NCBI GenBank assembly: GCA_017311185.1
Contig: JAESUZ010000463.1
Coordinates: forward strand, 124,001 to 188,000
Direction of reading: 5' to 3'
From: Proteles cristata cristata
Lineage: Eukaryota > Chordata > Mammalia > Carnivora > Hyaenidae
DNA: 64,000 nucleotides
The notes below the pieces were generated by a model that saw nothing but the letters and a program-made list of their open reading frames with translations, had not been told where the DNA came from and did not search any database. A program made the position numbers and the translations under genes. The stretch's first letter is position 1; each line of letters opens with the position of its first letter. Of the stretch, positions 22,066-33,245 are shown in pieces.

Positions 22066-22790
22066 GGGTTCCCCCTCTCCCCTGTTGCCAGGGGAATCAA
22101 TCTAGTGATTAGAGGGTTCAAACTTTCAAGCTCCACCCGTCCTGACCTCCACAGAGGTTGGAGGTTGAGTCAGTCACCCATGGCCAATAACTTAATCAAT
22201 CATGACTATCATGTAATGCAGCACTGGAAGAGTTTAGAGGGCTTCCAGGTTGGTGAACATGTGGAGGTGCTTGGAGGGTGATGTGCCTGGAGAGTGCATA
22301 GATGATCCATGTCGCTTCTCCCATACTTTGCCTCATGCATCTCTTCCATCTGGCTGTTCCTGGGTTGTGTTCTTTTATAGTAAATTTGTAATCTAGTAAG
22401 TAAACCATTTCCCCAAGTTCTGTGAGCCTTTCTAACTTATTATTGAACCTAAAGTTCAATAATAACTTTAGGGTGGTGAAAGCATCCATTTATAGCCTGT
22501 GTGTTGCAAGCACGGGTGATCATGTAGACTTGTGATTGACATATGAAATGGAGGCAGTCTTGTGGGACTATGACCTTAACCTGTGGGATTTGATGCTGTC
22601 TCCAGGTAGATAGTGTCAGAATTGAGTTCTGTTATAGGACAATTCTCTGGTGTCAGAGAATTGCTTGATGTGGGAACCCTCCCATGTCCCCAACACACAC
22701 ATTTGGTAGTCAATAGCATAAGTGTGGTAGTGGCAGAAAATAGAGAGAAAAAGAAGTTTGTTTTGTTTTGTTTGTTTTGCAACCTGGTAA
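22066..22790 (+). mobile_element. ERVL-type LTR remnant, copy A
   Basis: Contains CTTCCATCTGGCTGTTCCTG, TAATCTAGTAAGTAAA, CTTGTGGGACT, TAACCTGTGGGATTTGA and AGGTAGATAGTGTCAGAATT in the same order as 36355-36720, so the two are copies of one family. Confidence 0.6.
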
Positions 22791-23830
22791 TGTAACTCAA
22801 ACCCTCATTTCTGAGGCATTTGAGCCCTTACTAACCATCTGCTTCTTAGGTCAGCATTGCTATGCATGTCAAGTTACATTTACATTTGGGCAAGGAAATA
22901 CCAAGAGGCACCCAAGTGGACCACCTCACTTTTTCACATATTCCACTCTGCCTCATTATATAAGAGCAGCCTTACCTAATCCTTCTGACCAAAGTCACTC
23001 ACCCCTGCTAAGATGGTGGTTCCTTTCTCACTTGACAGTCTTTGGACACCAGTTGTCCAAAGTGTCAGGTAGCAGCCATGGGTCAATGGGTACCTTGCCT
23101 TGTCTCCTTCAGAGAACCTCTGTGCATGTAGACCCCAGGGCCTGGGGGACAGGAAACACAATATCCCTCAGGAGCCTGGGAATCATGGTACGACAGGCTA
23201 TCCCTGCTTCCAATCTTTGTTTCCTGAATCCAGGTGTTTTTCCTACTAGGACATAGCATCAGTCTTGGAGGTTAACATTTCATACCTGAAGGGACTTGCC
23301 TCTGAGCTAGCACTTCAGCAGCATTTTCAGTAGGATAATACAAAGCTTTATCAGACTGGCTGCCTCTGGATGGTGTGTGGCATGCCATACGACTGGTACA
23401 CCCCATGACCATGAGCCTACAACCACACCTCCTTCATTATGGAGTGGGACCGCTGGCTGGATGCTATGTTGTATGGAATCAGGCATTCTGTAAGATCTTG
23501 AATAGTGATGCTGGCTGAGATTCAGGGGGCAGAAAAGCAGACAGATACCTAGAAAGTTGTCTATTTCTATGAGAAGAAGCCATGAAGTGACTGATCCTTG
23601 AGGTACAGTGCCATATTGGGTTTTTGTTGCTGGAAGGTTGTACATTCAGAGGTGGAAGTGCTACATCAGGCTTCATTAGTGAAGCCCAAGCTGTTGACGT
23701 CATTTGTAGCCATTCCTGAGTGGCACTGGAATGCTTACACTTATCTACTAAATAGATCCAAAATGAACCATGCTCTGGGTTTTTCCTCTTCTGTCAGATG
23801 TTCAAAAAAAAAATACCCCAAAGGTGTGTG
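22791..23830. mobile_element. Probable LTR-retrotransposon internal remnant
   Basis: Follows LTR copy A. A block near 22875-22990 (GGGCAAGG, AAGAGGCACCCAAGTGG) resembles 50320-50410, showing a shared dispersed family. The frames are broken and no motif of an intact gene is visible. Family uncertain. Confidence 0.4.
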
Positions 23831-23929
23831 ACAGAGGTGGGGTGTTGGTGTAAAACTGGTTAATGACATCATTGAGGTTTATGATTCCTCTATCCAGTTT
23901 AACCACTGGCTCCCCAAAAAAGTATATAC

Positions 23930-23967
23930 GTGTGTGTATGTGTGTATATGTGTGTGTGTGTGTGTTA
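23930..23967 (+). repeat. (TG)n microsatellite
   Basis: TG-rich run with TATG interruptions, directly beside the next LTR. Confidence 0.9.
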
Positions 23968-24345
23968 GTCAATTCACATTGCTATAACCATAAACTGGGT
24001 GGCTTATAAACAACAGAGATTTATGTTTCACAGCTCCAGAGGCCTGGAAGGAAGTCCAAGAGACCAGGGTGCCAGCAGATTTGATGTTTGGTGAGGGTCC
24101 ACTTTCCTGGTTCATAGATAGCTGTCTTCTTATGGTGTCATCACAGTAAGATGGTAGGAGGGGTGAGGGAGTTCTCTAGGGTCTCTTTTATAAAGACATT
24201 AGTCCCATTCATTAGCACTCCATCCTTATGATCTAGTCACCTCCCCAGAGCCCCATCTCCAAATACCATCACACTGAGGATTAGATTTCAACACATGAAT
24301 TTTTGAGGGACATAAACATTCTGTGGATTACAATATACATGAATA
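23966..24345 (-). mobile_element. MaLR-type LTR (MLT1/MST-like), antisense
   Basis: Reverse complement of a MaLR LTR: GCTATAACCATAAACTGGGT, GGCTTATAAACAACAG, TTCACAGCTCCAGAGGC, TCCAAATACCATCACACTGA and TTCAACACATGAATTT in the expected order. Confidence 0.8.
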
Positions 24346-24535
24346 GATTTCTTATAATTTTTACTGAAATGAAGGATGTGCAGCACTCAATTTTAAGATA
24401 ATAATAAAATAAACAATAGCCTTTATTTTAAATTCCATACAGCCAAATGATCCTTACAGAATTGCTTTTGTTGATTTTTGCCTAACTCTTGTGTCTATAG
24501 CCAATGTATGGTTGTAATTGACAAATGAACATAGT

Positions 24536-24577
24536 TCTTTTTTAATGTTTATTTATTTTGAGAGTGGGGAGGGGCAA

Positions 24578-24609
<32 letters not shown>

Positions 24610-24735
24610 GGTCCCAAGTAGGTTCCAAACCCAGCATGGAGCCCAACCATGGGCTCTTTCTCATAACTGTGAGATCATGACCTGAGCTAAGATTAAGAGT
24701 TGGACACTTAACTGACTGAACACTCAGGTACCCCC
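24536..24735 (-). mobile_element. Diverged SINE, minus
   Basis: TTTTTTAATGTTTATTTATT start, (GA) run and a decayed ACTCAGGTACCCCCC end. Confidence 0.82.
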
Positions 24736-24968
24736 CAATGAATACAGTGCTGACATGAACATTGGTTGATATTTTTATTTACTTTATAAGACAACAGTGA
24801 AATAACAAAGATATATATTAGAACTTGACTCTTTTGCTAATTATATGACTGATTTATTGGCTGAATAGAAGAGTTTTCTAATGCTGGAATAAAATTTCCT
24901 CAATTTTTTGTGCTATTCACAATGCAATGGCTATAGAAATACACATTTTATATTTAATTTATATTATA

Positions 24969-25159
24969 GGGGCGCCTAGGTGGGTCAGTAGGTTGAACAT
25001 CTGGCTCTTGATTTCAGCTCAGGTCATGATCCCAGGGTTGTGGGATCAAGCCCCATGTAAGGTTCTATGCTGAGATGGAGGGTGTTTAAGATTCTCTCCA
25101 TCAGTCCCTCTCCACTGCTCACATATGCACTCTCTCTCTAAAATAAAATGTAAAAAAAA
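24969..25159 (+). mobile_element. Older carnivore SINE, plus
   Basis: Head GGGGCGCCTAGGTGGGTCAG with GATCCCAGGGTTGTGGGATC, an older subfamily than the feline-type copies. Target duplication TTATATTAT on both sides. Confidence 0.88.
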
Positions 25160-25519
25160 TTATATTATGATTTTCCCATTACAGTCTGTATAAACACTCA
25201 GTAAAACAGTAAGTCAAGCCCTCATTTGTAGTACTTGTCAATTTACATGGTATCAATATTTCCAATATGGCTGATTGCAGACTACCAACATGATGTCACT
25301 GAATGTGTAGTTCTGAAAAGATGTGGCATTGCATGCTATTAGAGATCATTTCCATCACACAGGCATTAAAAATGAAAATAATCCCAAGAGCACAGGTAAT
25401 AGTATAATGTAGTAAACTAATTAGGAAGTAATAAAGTTGAGTATTTCTTGCCTTTAAAAATATATGTAATTGTCTTTCATGTAATATTTAATAATGGATG
25501 TATTTAATAACTGGCTTGC
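25160..25519. other. Non-coding DNA
   Basis: Nothing recognised. Confidence 0.35.
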
Positions 25520-26741
25520 AAAACTCCTGGAAATTTAACAACTGGCTCTATGAGTCAGTATATGCCAGCTCTGCTATTTCTGGTGCTATTTGTATTTGAT
25601 CCCAGACATACCACTTCTGTCATCTGTCGGAATGCTTTTGTGACTCTCTGGCCTTAGGATCTGGTAACTCTGGCAGAATCCAGAACACTACAGCTCATGG
25701 TAATTTGGTGTCCAATAGGTTCAGCACTCTGTCCCTACTTGGGGCCCAAAACACTAGGAACTGTTTTTGAGTGTGTATAATTCACTACTGCAGATGGCAT
25801 GGCCTTGTCCTGGAATCCTGTGGGTTTACACTGTGATTCTCCAGTAGGGGTTTGCCAACCCTTTATACAGTGTCTTATCCCACTACTGATAACTCTAACG
25901 TAGGATATGTCCAGGACCAAGGTTGAGCATGGCTTGAACCACAGCCTGGACCTGCCACACCTTCCTCTCCTGCTTTGGGCCTTTCCAAGCTGGCAGACTT
26001 TTGGGTCCCAGTATTTGGGCTGGAATACCATTCTCAGGTATGGAATGTGCTGCCTCTAGAACCAGTAGAGGCTTAACAAGCATTGTGTTTCTGTTTTTTG
26101 GGGTAGGAAATACAAGATGCAGTGATATATATATATACTTTTTATATGCTTTATATACTTTGGAGGGACTATCCTGGCTCTTTGATGCCTAAATACTTTA
26201 CCGATATGACAGACCTCTGAATCTTTGTAGGATCATATATCTTACCAAAGTCTCAGCCTTAGTTGCCAGAGGTAACGTCGGAGCAAATCCTGAGGGGTGC
26301 CCAAATTGTCTTGGAAGTGTTCTTGGAACAGAAATTGAAGTTGGGCATAGGGAGAAGCTAGGCCATGATGTGGTCTCTATGAAGGCTCCTTGGGAAGACC
26401 TGAAGCTGGAAAGACCCATCAGTGTTGTTTCCAGATAGGGCAAGATGGTCAAGATGGCCTTCATAACCAAAAATCTATCAGTCATTTGAAACATGCTACT
26501 TGTGGGAGGGGGTGATAACTTTCGTCGAGATGACTCTTTTCAGGAAGGCAACTCTGAAGAGACTCCTCAGGATTCCTATCCTACAGTGCTCCCAGGAGGT
26601 GGGGAAATAAGTGGTCCAGTTCTGAAGGAGGATCTGGAAGGCTCATCAGAGGCCCACACTATTACCATGCAACCATGGTCACTTACAAGGGGCTTTAAAG
26701 AGAAGTTCAAACAGAGAGACCTGTCTAGTGAGCAGCACTAG
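25520..26741. mobile_element. Probable LTR-retrotransposon internal remnant
   Basis: Long moderately open but broken frames on the minus strand (25735-26494) with the composition of decayed retroelement DNA. It abuts arm 2 at 26742. The family was not established. Confidence 0.3.
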
Positions 26742-27679
26742 GGGATATCTAATTAATGATTGATTATAATTAGCATTTTTAAAAGGAAAATGACCTTTGA
26801 AGAAGACAGGGAAGTTTAGGCACCAAGCAGAGGACTTAGGCAGTTCTTCGAGTATTGTTGGCAGAAACAGTTGAAACACGTGCAGAGCCCAGAAACTAAT
26901 AATCAGACCCACGTGATCCACTTGAAAGAGAAGAGGAATTTGCTCCGCATCTCCAGATCGTCTTAAGAGTTTAAGTAGAAAATGGAATGAGAATAAATGT
27001 TTCTGAAACCAACTTAGTCCTCAGACCCAAACCCAAAATCGAACCTGGGACTTTTCATAAGTGCGAGCTGAGCAACGCGCAGTAAAGGGAAACAGTCCTT
27101 GGCGCCCCTGAAGAGACCGCGCGCGGCGCGCAGGAAGCGCGCGGCCGCGAGACCCTTTCCCCGGGTTCCGAAGGTGCTTCGCTCGGTTCCCCCCCGCCCC
27201 CCGGCCTCCTCCACGCGGGGGCTGCAGGCGCGGGGCGCAGGCCGGTGGGGGACAGCAAGGGCCGGGAGGGGGAGGGGGAGGGGGGAGACGCGGACCGGGC
27301 GGCGGGACGGGAGCGCGGACCCGGGCAGGAGAGCGCGTCCCCCGGCGCTGCCGCCGCTGCCGTCCGGGCGCTGAAAGCCGGGAACTTCCCGGGGAGCGGC
27401 GGCCACTTTCCCCTCTGGGAGCGCGGGGCGAGGGGTTCAGGGTGCGCACCTGCTAAGCCCGCCCCGCCCCGGGCCCGGAGGCGCCCGCAGACGCGGCCCT
27501 CCCCAGCCTCGTTGGTGGGGGTGGCGGGGGTGCATGCTTGGGGGGCGGCGGTGAGCCTCGCCGGGAGCGCCAGGCAGGACCCCGGGGCCCCCTCTCCGCC
27601 TCCCGGGCGCCCCGGCGCCGCGACCCGACTCCAGCTGCGCGCGAGCTCTCGCGGCGGGGCCGCGGGCGCCCGGGGCTGA
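26742..27679 (+). repeat. Inverted-repeat arm 2 (TMTC1 upstream region)
   Basis: Partner of arm 1 in opposite orientation, the same 938-bp length, immediately 5' of TMTC1 copy 2. Its outer end abuts an LTR-like remnant (about 25520-26741). Its inner end gives way to about 90 bp unrelated to copy 1 before similarity resumes at GGGGCATGCGCAGTGGGG around 27768. The spacer between the arms is 22,845 bp. Confidence 0.93.
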
Positions 27680-27995
27680 TCCGGGGACGACCACGCTGTG
27701 TTCTCCAGGGTTTGGAGAGATGGGGGCGGGGGGTGGGGTTTTACGGCACGGGCCGGTAGCTGGGCCGGGGCATGCGCAGTGGGGCGGAGGAGGCCTCGCG
27801 GGCAGACGGAGCTGCGGATCCTGGGGCGCCTCCCTGCCGGGCGAGTTCGTGCACAACGATCCCCGACGTGCCGCCTGGCGCCCCCCTCCGCTGGGGCGTC
27901 TTCACCGACGACTTCTGGGGCAAGTGCATGGCGGAGAACAGCAGCCACAAGTCCTACGGGCTGCTCTGCGTCCTCACCTTCAAGTGAGTCCCTCA
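27050..27995. promoter_or_regulatory. CpG island / promoter region of TMTC1 copy 2
   Basis: Mirror copy of the first island, read to the right. The G-run cluster at 27264-27286 lies on the plus strand and matches the C-rich tract of arm 1. The island continues through the diverged exon to the splice donor at 27984. Promoter sequence in the two arms is nearly identical, so both could in principle start transcription, diverging from the 22.8-kb spacer. Confidence 0.78.
27772..27987 (+). pseudogene. TMTC1: TMTC1 first coding exon, copy 2 (5' part deleted)
   Basis: Second copy of the TMTC1 first coding exon, divergent from copy 1. It shares the start block MRSGAEEA, then loses about 120 bp relative to copy 1, covering the glycine-rich leader and the first membrane segment. 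The GEFVH block is present at 27840-27854 in another frame and is followed by ND instead of the conserved DD. A further gap of about 20 bp restores the frame: PDV, GAPLRWGVFT-DFWGK, then MAENSSHKSY and LCVLTFK, the stretch missing from copy 1. The frame from 27772 is open to the exon end at 27983, where CAA is followed by a strong donor GTGAGT (27984-27989). Other changes from the copy 1 or family pattern are GKG to GKC and SYRPL to SYGLL. Without the membrane anchor and acidic pair an active enzyme is not expected; a transcribed pseudo-exon is possible. Confidence 0.78.
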
Positions 27996-28690
27996 CCTCG
28001 CGCTCCCAGCTCCGAGTCCGAGTCCGGAGAAGTTGTAGGACTAGGTGTTTTTTGTTTGTTTTTGTTTTGTTTTGTTTTCTTTTGCCACCGCTCCCTCCAC
28101 ACTTCCTCCACATCTGACCACACTACTCTCCCACTTTTTTTCTCTGCAAGAAAGAATTCTAGAGAATGCCAGCAGTCTTTAGATTGCTTGCCTTACATGT
28201 GTATAGTCTGCCCTCAGTACTTAGGGAAATCTTCCCGGGCCCGGGAACAAGGATCAGTGAGTGTTACAGATGGCCACCTCTCCTGTTCATTCATTCAGCA
28301 GATATTTATAACATAACTTTCATGTGCAGTTACTCTTCCAGCCACCGGGAATAAGCGTCCTCAGTGATACAGCTCAGGTAAACTATGATTGAAGGCCATG
28401 GAAGTTTTACAGAGAAAAAGAAAGGATCAGGTAAATTAATAGTAACTGAGGTATCCAGAGCAGGTGAGTTAATGAATGGAGGCTTAAATCTCAGCCTTGT
28501 TGTGTGGAAGAAAAACAGTGGTGCAATACTCCTCCGGAATGAAGTATCTCCTGTGTGTTGTCTAGTGAGTCCCTGGATGAAGGCATCTTCTGAAGCTGTT
28601 TTTTTTTTTTTTTTTTAATCACCAAGTTTACCTGACTTCCTTTGGAGCAATATTCATACTTTCCCTAACTTTGAGTACTGTTAGTCCACT
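27996..28690. other. Non-coding DNA, first-intron side of TMTC1 copy 2
   Basis: Begins with the intron after the donor at 27984. A (TTTTG) run lies at 28048-28083 and a T run near 28600. No later TMTC1 exon is recognised. Confidence 0.45.
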
Positions 28691-28692
28691 TA

Positions 28693-28725
28693 ACACACAC
28701 ACACACACACGCACACACACACACA
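28693..28725 (+). repeat. (AC)n microsatellite
   Basis: AC run with one GC interruption, followed by (AAG) units. Confidence 0.93.
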
Positions 28726-28839
28726 AAGAAGAAGAAGAAAAGAAATGCTTGATTATGCCAAAGTAATAGTATCTTCCCCTCCTCCACCCCAACCCAACAC
28801 ATATACATGATAACAGATACTTGCTATTCATAAGGTTCT

Positions 28840-29110
28840 CTTGTGTGATCTGACTCCTGGTTACCTCTAGGATGTAATCTTCATGCACCTTCATCTTGTT
28901 CATTCCGCATCCTTGTTGCATTCTAGAATCCCTGTTCTTTGTGCCTTCCAAGCACACTGCCCCTTCAGGGCTTTGGCACTTTCTGTTTTCTCTTCTCCCA
29001 GATATTCTTCAGGTTGGTCCTCCATACAATGTAGGCTCCAAGACGTGTATCTCTAGCCCCTAGAATGTTCCTCTGCACACAAAGTTGATGCTTGACAAAT
29101 GTTAGTGTAT
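28840..29110 (+). repeat. L2 LINE 3' fragment
   Basis: L2 signature in order: GATCTGACTCCTGGTTACCT, CTTCAGGGCTTTGGCACTTT, TCTTCTCCCAGATATTCTT, CCTAGAATGTTCCTCTGCAC and TGCTTGACAAATGTT. Confidence 0.65.
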
Positions 29111-30715
29111 ATGATTATTTTTGTGACAGTTTAGGAACTTTTCCAGATAATTAAGGTTAATAAGGTTGTTCTCTACTTTTTATATTTATTAATTAAAAAA
29201 CATTTTAATGGAGGAATGATGTTTCCTTGGTCCTGTTTCCTAACTAGGATGTCCCCGGACTCAGCAGAGGCCTTGGTTACTGGGGAGTTAAAGAGTGCAG
29301 TTATTCCCAGCAGGGTTCTTGTGGCCCTCAGCTGGAATCTGCTGTGACTTTGACTGTGACTCTCCATGGAGAATGAGGATCCTAGGCACTTACTCCCGGA
29401 CAGTGAAGTGAAGGAGGATTGTTGGTGGATGGTTCTGTAAAACTCAGGTCTGTAAATACTCTGAGGGGAATTTCAGAACTACTGGAAGTTTTCTTCTTAC
29501 TCCACCAACTCAGAACTAAGTTCCTGCTATGTTGGTAACCTGCTTTCTTGAGGAGGGTCGTTTTTTTTTTCTTTCAGCCCACAAGCGGGAAGCTATGGAA
29601 TTTTTTTTCTCTCTTGAAGTATGGGACCAGAAAATAACTTGTCCTCAAAGTAGTTAACGTGAATCCCTGCTCCTTTCAGCACTCCACCAGTCACATCTTT
29701 AAAAGAAGGGCAGACCTTTGCTAAAAACCATCAACCTAGCAACCACTTTTAAAGAAAATAATGTTTTTCTGATCTAATTTGCATTATTTGCTGATTTCCT
29801 TTTCTGAGGGTTTTCTTTCAGGACTTTCCGACTTCAACATGTGGTTGGTGACTTTCTTTGGTGCAGTTGTTACTCTGAATACTAAGATGACAACAGTGAC
29901 AAAAACTACCTCTGAACTTGGTCATGGGCATGGGCTCCTCATGCCTGGCTCCCCTTCCCCTTACCCCATGCTCCCTCCCTCCCCTTTTCTTTAAAGCCAT
30001 ATGATGTGATTCCTGCATCAAACTTGAATCACAACCATGAACTTTGCTTTCACCTCCAAGTGCACTAAATGTTTGCATTGGTGCCTGTGAATCACATCCT
30101 TTGGTACTTCAGGTACATGAAGATGATGATTTGCTGATTTGTTTTTGGTACTGGGGATGGAATGTAGAAAAAGAGCAACCAAAATGATTAAGGGCCAAGA
30201 GAGACTTGCCTTAGAGGAAAAACAAGAAGAATCTGATGATATTTATTGGGAGAATGATCTAAGAACACTTTTTTAAAAACACTTATGAGCATTTGAGAGC
30301 TGAGATGATGGCAAGAGACAGGAAGAAAACCAGTAGCTTTAGAGGAAGACAGGAGAATACACTGTGTTTATTACTGGGCTGTAGGAACTCACCTGGAAAT
30401 TGTGGTAGAATCCTCATTTGAGACACTGGAAACAGATGATTAAATAGTGTATTTAATTTCTTTCTTGCTGGAATTTTAGCTTAAATTATACCGAATGCAT
30501 ATTAAGTTACCAGAGAACTGAGTTTGCCTGGCAAGTGCGGCAGTTAGCACCCATGATTGGCGCCCTAAAGTTGGTAGACCCGTGTTTCTTACCGTCTTAG
30601 GACTCCTGCCTTTATTTACCTGAGATGCTTAGTAGGTAGGCAGACCTGTGGGCCTCCTTCCAGATGTAGTGAATTCGAATTTATGGAGCTGCGTTTTGCA
30701 GGATGCAGGGATTCT
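29111..30715. other. Non-coding DNA
   Basis: No gene or clear repeat. The frames at 29779-30078 lack any family signature. Confidence 0.4.
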
Positions 30716-30724
30716 TACTTTGAT

Positions 30725-30762
30725 TTAAAAAATTTTTTTAAAAATATTTTTTATTTATTTCT

Positions 30763-30797
<35 letters not shown>

Positions 30798-30937
30798 ATA
30801 CAGAATCTGAAACAGGCTCCAGGGTCTGAGCTGGCAGTCAGCACAAACCCTGACGCTGAGCTCGAATCCACGGAACTGTGAGATCATGACCTGAGCTGAA
30901 GTCGGACGCTTAACCGACTGAGCCACCCAGGTGCCCC
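30725..30937 (-). mobile_element. Feline SINE, minus
   Basis: T/A-rich left end, (GA) run and CACCCAGGTGCCCC end; TACTTTGA on both sides. Confidence 0.92.
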
Positions 30938-30949
30938 AGATACTTTGAA

Positions 30950-33130
30950 ATTTAGAAACTGTGGGTGTATTTAGCACTTGCATCCAAGCCAGGATTATTC
31001 CTCACCTGCAGTCTGGCCCATAAGTCCATCTCTTAATTGCCATGCTAGGCAGCCTCTCTGAGGACAGTTAGCTTGGAAATCCTGTTGGTCTTATGGGATG
31101 GAAAAGCCAGGGGAAATGGTTTTCACTCCCTTTTTATCAAAGGTGAATTCATCCTTTTGTTGTCACATGGAAATGAATGAATTATTTAAAGTGCACTATG
31201 TCTTTGTGTGAAATGTGTATAAAGTATAGTGAAACGAGCTATAAATGGAAAACTCTGGATTTGTCATTTATTCTGACAGTAAAAGGCTGAGAGACCTTTA
31301 ATTTTGAGAAGTGGCTTTTGTAATTGAAAGAGAAAGAAGCTTTCTTGAGAGTTTTTATTGCTTTTCCAAAAATTAGGTTGAGATTGTCTGCCTATAGAAG
31401 TAGTTCAGCTCTGAGCTTAAGAGACTGGACCTAAAGGAAGCATTTTATAGGTATCTTTTCAGGTTAGTATACTTTCAACTGTGAATCTTACACTATCAAT
31501 CTTGTTTTATTTGGCATTCTGTTAACCATCAATTCTACAGTTCTTCTAATTTTTATACTATCAGTGTAAAAGTTAATGAGGCAAGACTTTGAAGTATTTT
31601 TTAGTTATCAAAGAAAGGTGAAATTATGTTCTTTATGTTTTGGTGTTAAACACTTCATCAAGAATCCAATAATATATTAATTCACAAACTACATGTTAGA
31701 CTTTAACTTTGAGCGAGTCAGATGAAATTCCTGCCCACAGGAACTTAATCTATTAGGCTGAACCGTCTGAAATTGCTCATATTTAAGAGGTTTTTGATTT
31801 TGAGAAATAGCAATTTCCTATGATTCAACTTCATAGCAGGGACAGGCAAACAACAAATATGTTGATAAATAAATTGGAAAAATGAAAGTGATAAGTACTT
31901 TTGCCAGGTATCAAGCTATTTTCTTTTGCTTTTAAACCCTTGTCTGCTCTTTATTTATCTTTGTGTTGCTAGGGATGAGACTGTGCACACCACTTTTTTT
32001 TGCTTTGCCAGCTGGATCCCTATTCAGGTCTACCAACAAAGAGCAGAGAGACCAGAAGGCTGGGATGGGAGGTGGGAAGAAGGGACTCAGCTTCCTCCCA
32101 TCAGCTTCCTGTCTGCTTGTGATTCTGCTAATATCATCCAGTCAGACTTCTTCACATCCCGGTAGCAGTGCCTTCTGTAGCAGCAGCTACCTGGTTTGCA
32201 ATTTTTTCTGTATGTGCAGAGTCACCTTCACTGCCAGCCCCTCAGTAATATCAGCACCAGAAGATATTAATTTCACTTAATTTCAGCTCGGCCAGGTTCC
32301 CATCTCAAACTCCTTCTTTTGAATAATTCTGACCTCTTTCATTTGTTTCTACAGCCCTAGTGTTGGAAACTGCTTCCCATGTTGCTGTTTTCATGACACC
32401 TTAGTTTTCTGTTTTTGTCTTTTCAGTTGCTCAGTTAACAATTTCATACCTGGTTATCACAATATTAAATTCTCTATTAAAATACCTTGTGCGACTTTTG
32501 TCTCCTGGCTGGAACTTGACTGATGCGGGGTCACCCAGAAAATTAAAGTAGGGCTGTGTGAGGGCTGGCTACGTATAATTGAGTGGTCGAGGAGGCCTCT
32601 GCGGAGGGGACATTTAAAATAGAATCTCAAAGACAGAGGGTGGGGAGAACAGAAGGGAAGGGAGCCAGGCAAGGGCCATAGCCATTTCAGAGCATTAGGG
32701 TGGAAGCAACTGTGATGCAGGGAGAGGAGAGAGAGCGTGATAGTTGCCCTGATGTGGAGGGGATAGGTGGGCAGTGGTCAGACAGGGAGCTCTGGGGCCG
32801 AGGTAGGGAGCTTTCATTTGATTCTTGTAAGTTGGAGGATTTTCAGCAAAATGGATTATAAAGTATGAGAGTCAAAAGCAACAACCAGCCCAGAGGTATT
32901 GGCTGTGGTCTAAGCAAGAGGCAGTAGTGGCTTCAGCCAGATGGTTGAGAGAGAGTGAACTTCAACCAGGTAGTAGGAGAGATGGTGAAAAAAGAGAAGT
33001 AGACAATTTGGGTAAGAAGTCAACAGACACTTTGAAGCAGTTCACGGATCCAATGCAGCATTGATGTGTGTGGTGTAAGGAAAAAAGAGGCATTGAGGAA
33101 AATTTGCAGTGTGTATGTCTAAGTGTGTGA
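30950..33130. other. Non-coding DNA
   Basis: About 2.2 kb with no gene. 32640-32960 is purine-rich and resembles an old dispersed repeat. Confidence 0.4.
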
Positions 33131-33132
33131 GT

Positions 33133-33245
33133 GGTTGTAGTAGTAGTAGTAGTGTAGTAGTAATAGTAGTAGTAGTGTAGTAGTAGTAGTGTAGTAGTGT
33201 AGTAGTAGTAGTAGTAGTAGCAGCAGCAGGAGCAGCAGCAGCAGC
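33133..33245 (+). repeat. Higher-order GTA / GCA trinucleotide repeat
   Basis: (GTA) units broken several times by GTGTAG, turning into (GCA) units at the right end. It gives spurious poly-Leu/Tyr frames on the minus strand. Confidence 0.95.

Noticed and set aside
2491..27987. Fold-back sequencing chimera as the sole explanation of the inverted repeat
   Set aside because: A fold-back would give identical flanks and a tiny loop; here the spacer is 22.8 kb and the exons differ greatly. Other assembly errors remain possible.
27055..28113. 352-codon open frame on the minus strand through arm 2 and exon copy 2
   Set aside because: Long frames are expected by chance in CpG islands lacking AT-rich stops; it lies antisense to TMTC1 and has low-complexity Pro/Ala/Arg composition.
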